21,665 bases of DNA from Gryganskiella cystojenkinii (Eukaryota > Mortierellomycota > Mortierellomycetes > Mortierellales > Mortierellaceae). The translations under genes and the position numbers were made by a program. The stretch spans positions 3,229 to 24,893 of the forward strand of contig JAAAIG010000589.1 of the NCBI GenBank assembly GCA_015852425.1. Reading direction: 5' to 3'. Below the pieces are notes generated by a model. The model was not told where the DNA came from, searched no databases, and worked only from the letters and a program-made list of their open reading frames with translations. Shown one piece after another: positions 1-8,549 of the stretch. The stretch's first letter is position 1. The number at the start of each line of letters is the position of its first letter.

Positions 1-27
1 GCCCATTATAATAACTATGCTCCGATT

Positions 28-2472
28 TTAATCCACGACGGTGCACAAGACATTGATATCCGGCCGAAGTGCCTCCAGAATCCGTTGCGTTCGTGTTGCC
101 TGATACGACGGGGAGGCACCTAACTGACTGGCATGATTTCGGTACGAAAGCGTGAGGGCCACCATCGCCGGCCAGGGACGCGAGTATTCCTGATTGTTCG
201 CCGCCAGCGAAGTGGCTATTGTTGTGGCTGCTATGACGTTGCTGGAAACAGACGAGGCTTCTTCCAGCTGTTGTTTATGTTGTTGGTACCGATAAAGTTG
301 TGCTCGGAGACATGCCTCCATATCGATAAGGCCGCCATAAAACTCCCAGTCCTGCAATCCATCCATTGCTGGCGGCTCTCGGTCGTAATTGGACAGGTAC
401 CGATTCGAAACCTGTTGATCCTGCATTTTAAGTCGTTGCGGTAGTGTTGGGGACCTTTGTGACCAAGGTCCCCATTTGTAACCAGATAGCGCATACTTTG
501 GATTCTGGTTCGAGAGTTCTTGGACAGCTTTCAAACAAGCATCAACCTCCTCCACGGCGTCCTTGATTGTGGGTTCGGGAGCCGGCCTGACCTTCTCGGG
601 GGAGGACGACGGTGGCGCGTCCTCAGCAGCATAATAACGATCATTGATCCCTTGAAGAGAGGGCACCAAACTCAATGCATGGCGCAAAGATCTGGAGACA
701 GGCAGTCGTGGCAACTGTGGAGTTCGTGGTGGCAGCGCTGGTGGCACAGGCAACTGTGACATCATTTTAGCATAAACAGCTTGGTCGACCTCTGACACTT
801 TGTTATCAAGGTTTTGAATCCATGCAAAATCTTCTCGTCCGATATAGCGGGCAGCGTCGCTGACTCCAAAATCGGTACGGATGTCTAGTCGTTCCAGACA
901 TTCGAGCCTTGTCAATATGCAAAGGCCACTCTCCAACGAAAAAAGTTTACAATCCACTTTTAAGGTCAACTCAGATAATCGGGGGCAGACACGGCTGAGA
1001 TAACCAAAGACCTGTCTTGATGTGGCTGTGGCAGAAACAGAGTCGTCCGTAGGGCCTACAGCTGGTTTGATACTCAATTGCTTCTTTTCAGAACTGTAAA
1101 GGGAACTCTGACCGCCAATGCTCAGGGTCAAAGTCTGCAGCCATCGGCAAGCCCAGGCCTCCGGCTCTTTATTCTCGTACCCCCAGAGGGTAGAAGTCGG
1201 GAGAGTCAGCGCAGAGACCTCGAGATGTATCAGCTGTGGCGAATCACAAAGGAACCGATGCAACAGTCGAGCCCTCTCTGCGGCTCGCTCCAGATTTTGA
1301 TCCTGAAAACCATCGCCCATGATTTTTAGGCCTGTGAGCGTATTTCGAGCAGATGTTGCAACGATGCCATTCCAGGTGATATCAGATGGTGTAATGGACT
1401 TTGAATCGATCGACCAAGAGCGGACACGTGGGAACATCCGAACCGGTATCAAGTTTCCAGCCTGGACAGCATAGCAGAAACTGATTGACTCCAGTCGTGG
1501 ACAATGGTCCGAGAGACTCTTCCAGAATTGCTGCCTTGGTTTCTTGCGGTGAAGACCTTCAATGTCATTATCTGAGGGCTGTCGAATATGGAGCAAGGAC
1601 AGTTTCTTCAGATTTCCGAGTTGAGGCAGGAGTTGATGGGTCATCATCCTGCCTGGAACATGCATACCGATGACCGAAAACGATAGTAGTGGAAAACAGG
1701 GAGTCGCGATGTTGATGACACCGAGACTGTTGCTGTCCGTATTCTGAACCATTTCGCTCTTGAAACAAAGCACAGTAGATGAATTGGTGTTGTCATGATA
1801 GCCGTAGGAACGATGGAGGGATAGGTGCAAAAGATGCGGGCATTGCTCCAAGATCATGTCGAGTTGGACCGAGGGGGTGCTCGCGGGTACCCCGATAGAC
1901 AGGTCTCGTAGAGAATCCGAGGGGTTCAAGTAGGTCAAGATCTCGTCCTGAGGTAGGAACCAATGAGGAAGGAGCATGTTCAGTTCTTTGATTTGAAGGT
2001 CTTGTTGCGATGATCGTTGTTGCCTGGTACTCCCAGAGGCAGCAATAATATCTCTGCCCGTGTTCTTGCACTCTGCGTCCACGCTGTTGTTGATATTGCT
2101 GCTCTTGATGAGCGATAAGTCCCTGGCGAGCGAAGCTGACAGTCTTCTCCAGCCTTTGGTCCCGTCAATGTATGGTCCGCCGCCGTGGTAGCCAGTGATA
2201 GTGAGCATGTCGGCCTCGAGAAGTCGCTCTCGCAGATTGGTCCAAGAGTCAGGGTTTAGGTTGTTCAAGTGGAGATGACGTTGAATCAGGGTCCTGGCGA
2301 CATCAAACCACTGGGAAGAGACATGGGCGGCCTTGGACTTGAGAGTGGACTGGTCCAGATATGAAAGGATGCGCGTGAGGAGTTCGATGATGTCGAGAGG
2401 GGAAGGCCGTCGAGTGAGAACAGTGGCAGTAGCGGACATGGCGGAGGCGTCTTGTTGCTGAATGTGGACCAT
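28..2472 (-). CDS. F-box/LRR protein, intact single exon
   Basis: An 814-codon open frame from ATG (2470-2472) to TAA (28-30) without introns. An F-box lies at about residues 24-62 (PLDIIELLTRILSYLDQ, then a VSSQWF segment), the Skp1-binding module of SCF ubiquitin-ligase adaptors. The middle carries irregular leucine-rich repeats marked by repeated CPxLxxLxL elements (CPHLLHLSL, CPRLESISF, CPRLSELTL) that would form the substrate-binding solenoid. Two C-terminal blocks are shared with the other copies in this window: an acidic/aromatic block at about 703-731 (GLQDWEFYGGLIDMEACL) and the tail with WPAM, LTLSY and LRPDI. The frame is clean throughout, so it is probably functional. It is divergent to the F-box gene at 3131, with 658 bases between the two starts. 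The substrate is unknown. Residue 12 is a second possible start. Confidence 0.9.
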   Translation of the reverse strand: MVHIQQQDASAMSATATVLTRRPSPLDIIELLTRILSYLDQSTLKSKAAHVSSQWFDVARTLIQRHLHLNNLNPDSWTNLRERLLEADMLTITGYHGGGPYIDGTKGWRRLSASLARDLSLIKSSNINNSVDAECKNTGRDIIAASGSTRQQRSSQQDLQIKELNMLLPHWFLPQDEILTYLNPSDSLRDLSIGVPASTPSVQLDMILEQCPHLLHLSLHRSYGYHDNTNSSTVLCFKSEMVQNTDSNSLGVINIATPCFPLLSFSVIGMHVPGRMMTHQLLPQLGNLKKLSLLHIRQPSDNDIEGLHRKKPRQQFWKSLSDHCPRLESISFCYAVQAGNLIPVRMFPRVRSWSIDSKSITPSDITWNGIVATSARNTLTGLKIMGDGFQDQNLERAAERARLLHRFLCDSPQLIHLEVSALTLPTSTLWGYENKEPEAWACRWLQTLTLSIGGQSSLYSSEKKQLSIKPAVGPTDDSVSATATSRQVFGYLSRVCPRLSELTLKVDCKLFSLESGLCILTRLECLERLDIRTDFGVSDAARYIGREDFAWIQNLDNKVSEVDQAVYAKMMSQLPVPPALPPRTPQLPRLPVSRSLRHALSLVPSLQGINDRYYAAEDAPPSSSPEKVRPAPEPTIKDAVEEVDACLKAVQELSNQNPKYALSGYKWGPWSQRSPTLPQRLKMQDQQVSNRYLSNYDREPPAMDGLQDWEFYGGLIDMEACLRAQLYRYQQHKQQLEEASSVSSNVIAATTIATSLAANNQEYSRPWPAMVALTLSYRNHASQLGASPSYQATRTQRILEALRPDINVLCTVVD

Positions 2473-3130
2473 GCTTTATCGTACTTGAGAGAAATGAATG
2501 AAGGGGAAAGAAGTAACGGATATCAGAGTGAGAGAGAGAGGATGATAAAAAAAAAGCGAAAAAGAAGGTCAGGGGTTCAACTTTGCCATTTTGCCTTATG
2601 ATGTGCACAGCCAAGGAGGCGGCGTTATTGCTTCGAATCCCTCTTTACTTTCTTTTTCTGCTCAAAGCATGTTATGTTTTCATGGTCCGTGGGAACTATG
2701 CGTCTTGAGAATGCCAGGTTCAATGAGTCCCTTTGACCCGAGTCGATGTCGAAATGAGGAGAGAGGATCACTAATCGTTCGATTTCAATTTGACAGAGGG
2801 GAATGAATGAATCGTCCTTGTCTGGGAGAAAAAGAAATCGGCGGGTATTTTTTTTCTTCTTCCTTTCCCAATGGCAATTCTTCCCGATGAATTGTAAAAA
2901 GGATGAGAGAAAGGGAGGAGGTGAAGGTTCTGGCAGTTTGTTTCCAAAATTGCCTTATGTCGAACGGCTCTTCTTTCTCCTCCGAAACGATTTTGGTCTT
3001 TCGCATAAAAAACAGAGAGAGTACTCTTTCTTCCTTCATTCCCTTCCTCCCTCTTTTCCTTCTTCCCTCCCAATCCGTCATCTCGCTTTTCCCCTCTTAT
3101 CGGCTTTCACCGTCTTTTCCCACTGACGAT
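2473..3130. promoter_or_regulatory. Divergent promoter region between two F-box/LRR genes
   Basis: These 658 bases separate the starts of two F-box genes that point away from each other. Both ends are strongly pyrimidine-rich when read toward the gene they serve: CT tracts and a run of nine A on the + strand at about 2520-2570 for the left gene, and CTTCC-type tracts at about 3025-3120 for the right gene. Such leaders recur before the CRN gene too. Open frames here are low-complexity and not credible as genes. I saw no clear TATA box. Confidence 0.5.
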
Positions 3131-5464
3131 ATGCTGTCCAGATTCCATCAAAAGGATGGGTCCGCCATAGTCAATGTCACTACTTCTCCAAACAGAAAAC
3201 CCTCCGCCATCGAGATTCCCGAAGTTCTCACTCAAATATTCTCGTTTCTCGACCAAAGGACCCTCATCGCTATCGCGGCCCGAGTCTGTCGTCGTTGGTT
3301 TTACATCGCTAAATCTTTTGTACAACATAACATCCTTTTGACTGCGACCCACAACCGTAAATCCTGGGATCAGAACTTTCGCAAAAGACTCTTTGACGTG
3401 GATCGATTCACGATTACGATCGAGTTCGAGCCCTGTTGGATCGAAGAACCTCACGTTCCTTTCGATCAAGTCAGCAAAAAATGGAAAAAACTCGTGGACC
3501 CTTTAATACATAATCTCTTGATGAATAACTCGTTTGAGCGTAAGTTTCCCTCGGCAGGTTCATTAGTGAGACGATAAAAGCGATGGACATTAAAGAGCGA
3601 ACCCATTCTGTTGCATATTCACTCTGCTAGGTTTACGGGAATTACATATCGATTTTTTGGACGAAGCAAGACCTATTCGACTCGATTCGTTCTTGAAGAA
3701 TTGCCCGAATTTGCAACAGCTATCGTTTTGGGCGCAGGACAATAGCACTGTGATGATTCATCTGAGCGCATGTGCCAGTGCCGGAGAACAAACTCCAATC
3801 CTTACCCACAACGAGCATTCGAGCCAATCTACATCTCTAGTACCGATACCATCGTGGCCATTACGAACATTGAAACTCAAGGGCATTGCATTTTCCCCGA
3901 GGACCCTGCAATCTTACTTTTCCCAACTGGGTCATCTGAAAGAGTTGTACTGTCTCGATATCATTGCATCGAACACGTTGACCCATATGACAGACCTGAG
4001 TGACCACTTCGACGACACGCAGGCTCGGCATGAGTTCTGGACAGGCCTAGCACAACACTGCCCAAGCCTGGAACGGATCCATTTTAATCATTTCGAATTC
4101 GAAAGTACACAGATTCCTGTGGATCTTTTCCCGAGAGTTTGTTCTTGGGGAATCGACTACCGATGTATTGAGGCTGCTGCGGGTGCTCATTTGACCGACT
4201 TCCCGAGGAACAACGATCAACTGCCAACATCCTCCACATTTTCGCCATGGAACTTTTTGACAGCAGTGCACCAGGTCGAGAACAGGATCACGAGTCTAGA
4301 GATCTTGTTGAACGGCGGCGAACACTCCCATCAGACCATCATATGTCCGATCTCCGCCATTCATCGCTTTTTATGCTCCTCGCCGTTGTTACTCCATTTC
4401 AAGGCCGTAGGGACCCGAGTGCGAGTCTGGACTCATATTCTTTGGGGAGCATCGGGCGTAGATCGCGATCAGGGCGTGTTTATGCGACCAAGGGATTCCA
4501 TGGAACCCCTTCTTTGGGCCTGTCGTCACCTCAGGACCTTGTCCTTGCAGCTGGTCGATTTCCTTGCAGCCGGAGATGATACACTATGTCAATCAAGAAA
4601 GGTCTTTGGATACCTCCCCGAGCCTGTCCTCGGTTGGAAGAGTTGACGTTGAGCCTGGCGTACTGCCAGTTCTTTGCGATCGAGACAGGTCTTTGTCTTT
4701 TGACACGGATGAGAGACTTGAGGCGACTGAGAATTTACACTGAGACTACAAAGTGGATCCGATATGCTCCCTATGAGGCTCGAGACCTGGCTTGGATACA
4801 GGGGTGGCATAACACGGATTTCGACTCAGACTCAAAGTCGGACTCTTCTTTCAGCGTGACTTCAATCCCCTCGACTGATGTAATGCCATCACGCTCATCA
4901 CGCTCATCACAGACCTTGACCTCCTTTCGATCAAGTTGGGTCCCTAGGTGGTTTTTGCGGCCGAGCGTACCTTCTCCACCCCCCACTTTCTGGACAAACA
5001 ACAATGCCAATTTTTTGCATATCCTGTCCAAGGTTCAGGCTGCAGCTGCAGTGTACCGTGATTCTCATCGACACAGCAAGGCAGATATCAAGTCAAGACC
5101 GGACAGGATGCGACAACAACAAAGAGAAAACGGGTATGAAACTAATCTTGTTCGGGGCCTATGTGATGGGCTAGGAGATTTAGAGTATTGTGGGTCCCTT
5201 CTTGACATTGAGGCAAGACTCCGAGCGATGCAACAGGATTCAGGGCAGAAGCAAGAAAGAGAGCGGCCGTGGCCAAGGATGGAGCAACTTGTGCTTTCTA
5301 GTGGACACGACAGTTCAGGAACGGTCGAGTCCAAGGAAAGCATCATGAACCGACAGGCCCAGGCCAAGGAGACGCAGGCGCTGTTGAGTCGACTGCGACC
5401 GGATATTGAGGATATCCGCTGTCCCGCGTCTGGGCGGGTGCTGAATCATCTCCTTGATCGATAA
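3131..5464 (+). CDS. F-box/LRR protein gene, one intron, broken by a one-base frameshift
   Basis: Exon 1 is 3131-3539, the intron 3540-3630 (GTAAGT...GCTAG, phase 1), and exon 2 3631-5464. The ATG at 3131 puts the F-box at about residues 24-63 (IEIPEVLTQIFSFLDQRTL, then RRWFYIA), the same distance from the start as in the paralogues; the open frame upstream of it is low-complexity leader. Exon 2 resumes with RLRELHIDFLDE and carries CPNLQQLSF, CPSLERIHF and FPRVCSWGIDYRCI repeats. At 4611-4620 the frame breaks: the paralogues read VFGYLSRVCPRL, while here VFGYL is in one frame and RACPRLEELTL in another, one base short at a CCCC run (4616-4619). Everything downstream to the stop is conserved, including GLGDLEYCGSLLDIEARL and LRPDIED. 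It is either a young pseudogene or a homopolymer assembly error. Confidence 0.85.
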
Positions 5465-5473
5465 AAGAAGTAT

Positions 5474-5509
5474 CGTGGTTCGTGATTTCGTGGTTCGTGA
5501 TTTCGTGGT
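5474..5509. repeat. Tandem 15-base repeat, two copies plus a partial
   Basis: The unit CGTGGTTCGTGATTT occurs at 5474-5488 and again at 5489-5503, followed by a partial CGTGGT. It starts ten bases after the stop codon of the frameshifted F-box gene, so it would lie in its 3' untranslated region. No function is apparent. Confidence 0.85.
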
Positions 5510-5609
5510 CTCCCTCTCTCTTGATCCTTCCAAGACCCTTAATTTACTTTACAGTGTTCATCTTGTTGGTGCTCGTGACCCTTTCTGGCTATCCTCTCTA
5601 CATCTACAG

Positions 5610-5634
5610 TTGACCAGAACGAGTGCACCAACAG
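5610..5634 (+). repeat. Dispersed 25-base direct repeat, copy 1
   Basis: It starts TTGACCAGAACGAGTGC and ends CCAACAG. A copy with three mismatches lies at 5699-5723. The segments between and around the copies are not obviously duplicated. A fainter echo, ACGCCAACAG, occurs near 5992-6001. Confidence 0.75.
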
Positions 5635-5698
5635 GTATATAGTCACTATCCCTTATTCAATACATGTCCCGTCGTTGTTCCTTCTAAATCCACACATA

Positions 5699-5723
5699 TT
5701 GACCAGAGCGAGTACGCCAACAG
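5699..5723 (+). repeat. Dispersed 25-base direct repeat, copy 2
   Basis: It starts TTGACCAGAGCGAGTAC and ends CCAACAG, matching 22 of 25 bases of the copy at 5610-5634. Spacing from start to start is 89 bases. It could be a remnant of a longer duplication or two copies of a binding site; the sequence does not decide. Confidence 0.75.
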
Positions 5724-6479
5724 TCTGTAGCTCTCCCATTTATTAGCACGATCGTTGATATGGTTGACACACCGTTCCGTCGACTCCACCCCTTTCGACC
5801 TTCAACAATGTCTCATTAAACACTCAACCTCAAAAAACATATGCGAGTCCTATAGAACGACTTCCGACCGACTCTTCTACTCCTCAGTCCGTTCAGCCTC
5901 TTCTACTCTTACTCATCAGACAACTAATTCAAGGTCAGGCTACGACAAAAAAAAAGTGGTGAATAATTTCCGCCCTCCAGTATCTCAGCAACACGCCAAC
6001 AGTAAACGCCGTATGTCTTGGCAGGGTGTGTGGCGGTCCCGAACTGAACACTGACAATTCAATGGACAAGGAGGGTCAGGTGGCCAGAGCATATGCTGAT
6101 CAGATCTGCAACCCTTGGAAAGGATGCAACAGTGTTTTCTCCCGGCAATTTCAGAGTAATTTGTGAGAAAGTGTTATTTTCTACCACTGAATCATAGTCG
6201 CTGAGAAGCCAAATGTTGCGAATCAACCAGACGAGGAGGTTGCGAGCGAGGCTTGGCACTTCCCCAAGACCCATGGCCCTGAATGACTCTACTATCCTTG
6301 ACTTGTTTCAGGGTCAGCTAAAAATGACAGTGGTATGCCCAGCGTCCAGCGTCCAGCGGTGTAAGCGGGAACCACGGTATCTTCTGGTGGCCTAGGTTTT
6401 GGTTTGAATCTTGTAGATCCCTGTTACGTTTAATCCCTCCATGTACTTGAACAAAAAGAACAAGGGACACAAGGAACGC

Positions 6480-7038
6480 AATTGAACCAAGGTAAAGGAG
6501 ACTACTGCGATCCTGCAATTTTTTACACTCGGGCAGTGAAATCATATGACATCCAGTTCAGTCACCAAAAAGGCGCCCTGCTTTTACACCTTCTACAAGG
6601 ACTTCACCAACGGTCTGGGTCTGTAGTGGAAACCACTACCGAGGCAAATTTCATACCATCAACGCGACAGGTTTTTACGTACCTCAGCAAAAAATGAATC
6701 GAGAAGGTAAGCTATGCGCTCATCTAATGCAGAAAACTGGAAGAAAGTCGGAGACGTGTACTAGTAACTACTACCAACCTTTGATACGATAGTTTCTCAA
6801 AGCCATCAAGAAGCGATATGGAATTGAGAACGACATTCTCAATGGCCTCCTCGACCATCCAGACCTTGAGACGTACGTTGACACTCTGTTCGAGGGCCAC
6901 ATTGGCAAGGAACCCTGCAAGAGGCAGCTTTATCGAGACATTGCCAAGTTCACAACTGGCAAAACGATTGAAAGACCGTTGTGTCTTAAACCACAATGCC
7001 AACGCTGCGATTATGAAATGATTACCACTGAAGAATAA
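6480..7038 (+). pseudogene. Degraded multi-exon gene remnant, family unknown
   Basis: I do not recognise the family. The strongest coding signal is at about 6801-7038: one frame reads AIKKRYGIENDILNGLLDH, DLETYVDTLFEGHIGK, RQLYRDIAKFTTGKTIE and PQCQRCDYEMITTEE to a TAA, with the balanced composition of a folded protein. It has no start codon and is preceded in frame by a TAG. Upstream, at about 6624-6706, another frame reads GKFHTINATGFYVPQQKMNRE and ends at a good splice donor (GAAG|GTAAGC). A weak acceptor at the AAAG before CCATCAAG (about 6798-6801) would join the two in frame. Further upstream FYKDFTNGLG sits in a different frame. This looks like the 3' part of an intron-bearing gene with at least one frame break. 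A live gene with unusual splicing is the alternative. Confidence 0.35.
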
Positions 7039-7120
7039 CGCTCATAGATGTGGTGGGAGAATGAACGATAAGGATCAAATGCAACGTCGCTATAAACTCG
7101 GTTTCCTTTGATCCTTTTCG

Positions 7121-7214
7121 ACCATCCCTCGTTTTTTAGTACCCCTTGCCCTTGCTCCTGATGCCATCACCCCTTGATGCTTCTCCACCATCCCTTGGTT
7201 TTTTCATGCCTTGC
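7121..7214. repeat. Imperfect direct repeat upstream of the secreted-peptide gene
   Basis: ACCATCCCTCGTTTTTTAG at 7121-7139 is echoed by ACCATCCCTTGGTTTTTTC at 7187-7205, and both run on into a CCTTGC-type segment. The block lies 140 to 240 bases upstream of the TATA box of the small secreted-peptide gene and may be part of its upstream regulatory region. No factor can be named. Confidence 0.5.
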
Positions 7215-7357
7215 TTTTTCCAATCCCCTGATTTTCCCGTACCTGGATGTTGTCCTTCGAGTTGTCCCTCGAAGTTGTCACTTGATGGTCGTTCTTGACA
7301 TTGTGTATTGGTGTTGTCGCTTGATCTTTTGTGGATGCCTTCATGGAATGGGCATCA

Positions 7358-7365
7358 TATATATA
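7358..7365 (+). promoter_or_regulatory. TATA box of the small secreted-peptide gene
   Basis: TATATATA lies 164 bases before the ATG at 7529. It is followed by a pyrimidine-rich stretch (about 7380-7440) and then an A/C-rich leader, a usual layout for a strongly expressed fungal gene. It is the clearest TATA element in the interval. Confidence 0.6.
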
Positions 7366-7528
7366 CTTATTACATCCCAGCGTCTTCTCAGTACTACCTT
7401 TCTTCTCCTCAGTATTGCTCGAGTTCTCTTCCATTTTAACTACATCCTCACAAGATCTTTATCACTAGACCATCAAGTTAAAAATACGACACTTTCAAGC
7501 AACTTCAAACATAACTCGGTCAGTCGTC

Positions 7529-7708
7529 ATGCAAGTCCTCGCCACTGTCCTGTCCATCTTTTGCGCTCTGTCTCTGGTTGCTTTTGCTGTTCCACACCCA
7601 CTTGCTGGCTCTTTGAGTCTTATGGGTGACGAGCCTATGCTAGAAACCACTCAGGTCGCTGGGGAAATCGGAACGATGGACAACGTCGTTGACAACCGAG
7701 GCGATTAA
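7529..7708 (+). CDS. Small secreted peptide, 59 residues
   Basis: An ATG at 7529 opens 59 codons to TAA (7706-7708). Residues 1-20 are a textbook signal peptide: MQVLATVLSIFCALSLVAFA, with a short n-region, a hydrophobic core and an A-x-A cleavage site before VPHP. The mature peptide of about 39 residues is acidic (GDEPMLETTQVAGEIGTM), has no cysteine after cleavage and no dibasic processing site, and ends VVDNRGD. A TATA box at 7358, a pyrimidine-rich leader and an AATAAA at 7759 frame it as a compact transcription unit. The short length and lack of homology clues mean the function is unknown: candidates are a secreted effector, a signal peptide-type pheromone or a cell-wall component. The longer open frame over the same bases (7174-7629) is in another frame and starts upstream of the TATA box. 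Confidence 0.75.
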   Translation: MQVLATVLSIFCALSLVAFAVPHPLAGSLSLMGDEPMLETTQVAGEIGTMDNVVDNRGD

Positions 7709-7758
7709 GGGAACATGCTGTCTGTCCCTATATAGCTGCCACAATAGCCAAACACACC

Positions 7759-7764
7759 AATAAA
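7759..7764 (+). terminator. Polyadenylation signal of the secreted-peptide gene
   Basis: AATAAA lies 51 bases after the stop codon of the 59-residue secreted peptide. Its position is right for the 3' processing signal of that short transcript. Confidence 0.55.
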
Positions 7765-7784
7765 AGAGTGCCTGGAAGGCACCC

Positions 7785-8547
7785 AATGAGGATCCACCCT
7801 TGTTCTCATTTCTCCTTGTAGTCATACTATTGTCGCCTTGGTCCAATTACATATATCCTGGTTCTGGCTTTGATTCAGGGATTAGAGCTGGAACAAGAAA
7901 CATTCGCCAATATAAGCAGCTACTGTACTTTGCGTCAAACCGTGGACGTGCATTTGCTCTCTTATTGGTGAGGGCTGGTCTGTCAACCTTCCTTTTCGCT
8001 ATCAATCCAACTTCTCACAGTCGGTGCCGAACTGTTGTATCCAACACATACTGGGGAGAAATTTGTTGGTGCTATGTGTTACCTCAACTGCTGTTCTTTG
8101 TGCGCCTGTCTTTAAGTTGGTCTTAATATCTGCACGATTTCGGCTGGCATCTTCCTGGGACGACCTCTTTTGTTAATTGGCATATTCTCTTTCAGTGGGA
8201 GATGATCTGTTGCTCTATCATTAGCCAAGGTCGTTGCCCAGGAACTCTATATGGCCGTTCGTGTTGTGCTCGAAGACATCTCTCGATATCTAACATCGAC
8301 CCACAGCAACGTGTCGTTTATTAAAATATTATACAAGAGGGGCTAGACCAGCTTGTGGTTTTTTAAGCGAGTCGATTATTCTTGATTCAGAGCTTAATGA
8401 CCGATTATAAAGGTGGTAGACAGGAATGTGGGATAAGGAAATTGTTTCTACTCTTCGAATCGAGAACCAAGAAACACAAATTAAAGAGAATTTAACGACT
8501 GGCAAACTTGAGCACATATCAAAACACGGCGTTTTAAGATGAGGCTC
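7785..8547. other. Interval without an intact gene; membrane-protein-like relic
   Basis: In the + frame from 8020 to 8337 one can read VGAELLYPTHTGEKFVGA, then ISAGIFLGRPLLLIGIFSF, then LAKVVAQELYMAVRVVLED, with in-frame stops after CACL and after FSGR. Just upstream, at about 7869-7970, another frame reads GLELEQETFANISSYCTLRQ up to a possible donor (TTG|GTGAGG), and CACAG before 8021 could be an acceptor. The hydrophobic segments suggest a decayed membrane protein but the family is not recognised. The rest, 8340-8547, is AT-rich with nothing identifiable. Confidence 0.3.
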
Positions 8548-8549
8548 TC

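Larger units (their letters stand above)
5465..7357. other. Gene-poor interval with short repeats and one coding relic
   Basis: About 1.9 kb with no intact gene. It begins with direct repeats just after the F-box stop (5474-5509), then a pair of 25-base repeats (5610-5634 and 5699-5723), a small tandem CCAGCGT repeat at about 6339-6358, a coding-like relic (about 6480-7038) and a pair of imperfect repeats before the secreted-peptide promoter (7121-7150 and 7187-7214). The open frame at 5755-6054 has no recognisable domain and I do not support it. Confidence 0.5.

Noticed and set aside
2610..2650. A tRNA-like T-loop sequence (TTCGAATCC)
   Set aside because: The flanking bases do not pair to form a T stem, and no D arm, anticodon arm or acceptor stem can be drawn around it.
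2903..3130. N-terminal extension of the F-box gene upstream of 3131
   Set aside because: The extra 76 codons translate a pyrimidine-rich leader (Ser/Phe/Leu runs), and starting at 3131 gives the same F-box distance as in the paralogues.
4586..5464. A separate gene beginning at ATG 4586
   Set aside because: Its first ten or so codons are the out-of-frame reading of the upstream exon; from RACPRL onward it is the continuation of the 3131 gene after the frameshift.
6640..6697. STRQVFTYLSKK, resembling the F-box family signature SRQVFGYLSRVC
   Set aside because: The match stops after a few residues, no LRR sequence follows or precedes it in any frame, and another frame over the same bases looks more protein-like.
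7174..7629. A 151-codon open frame on the + strand
   Set aside because: It starts upstream of the TATA box of the secreted-peptide gene, overlaps that gene in another frame and has a biased, non-globular composition.
7800..8126. A 108-codon hydrophobic open frame on the + strand
   Set aside because: It opens with TTG rather than ATG, and the same bases give more protein-like sequence in other frames joined over a possible intron.
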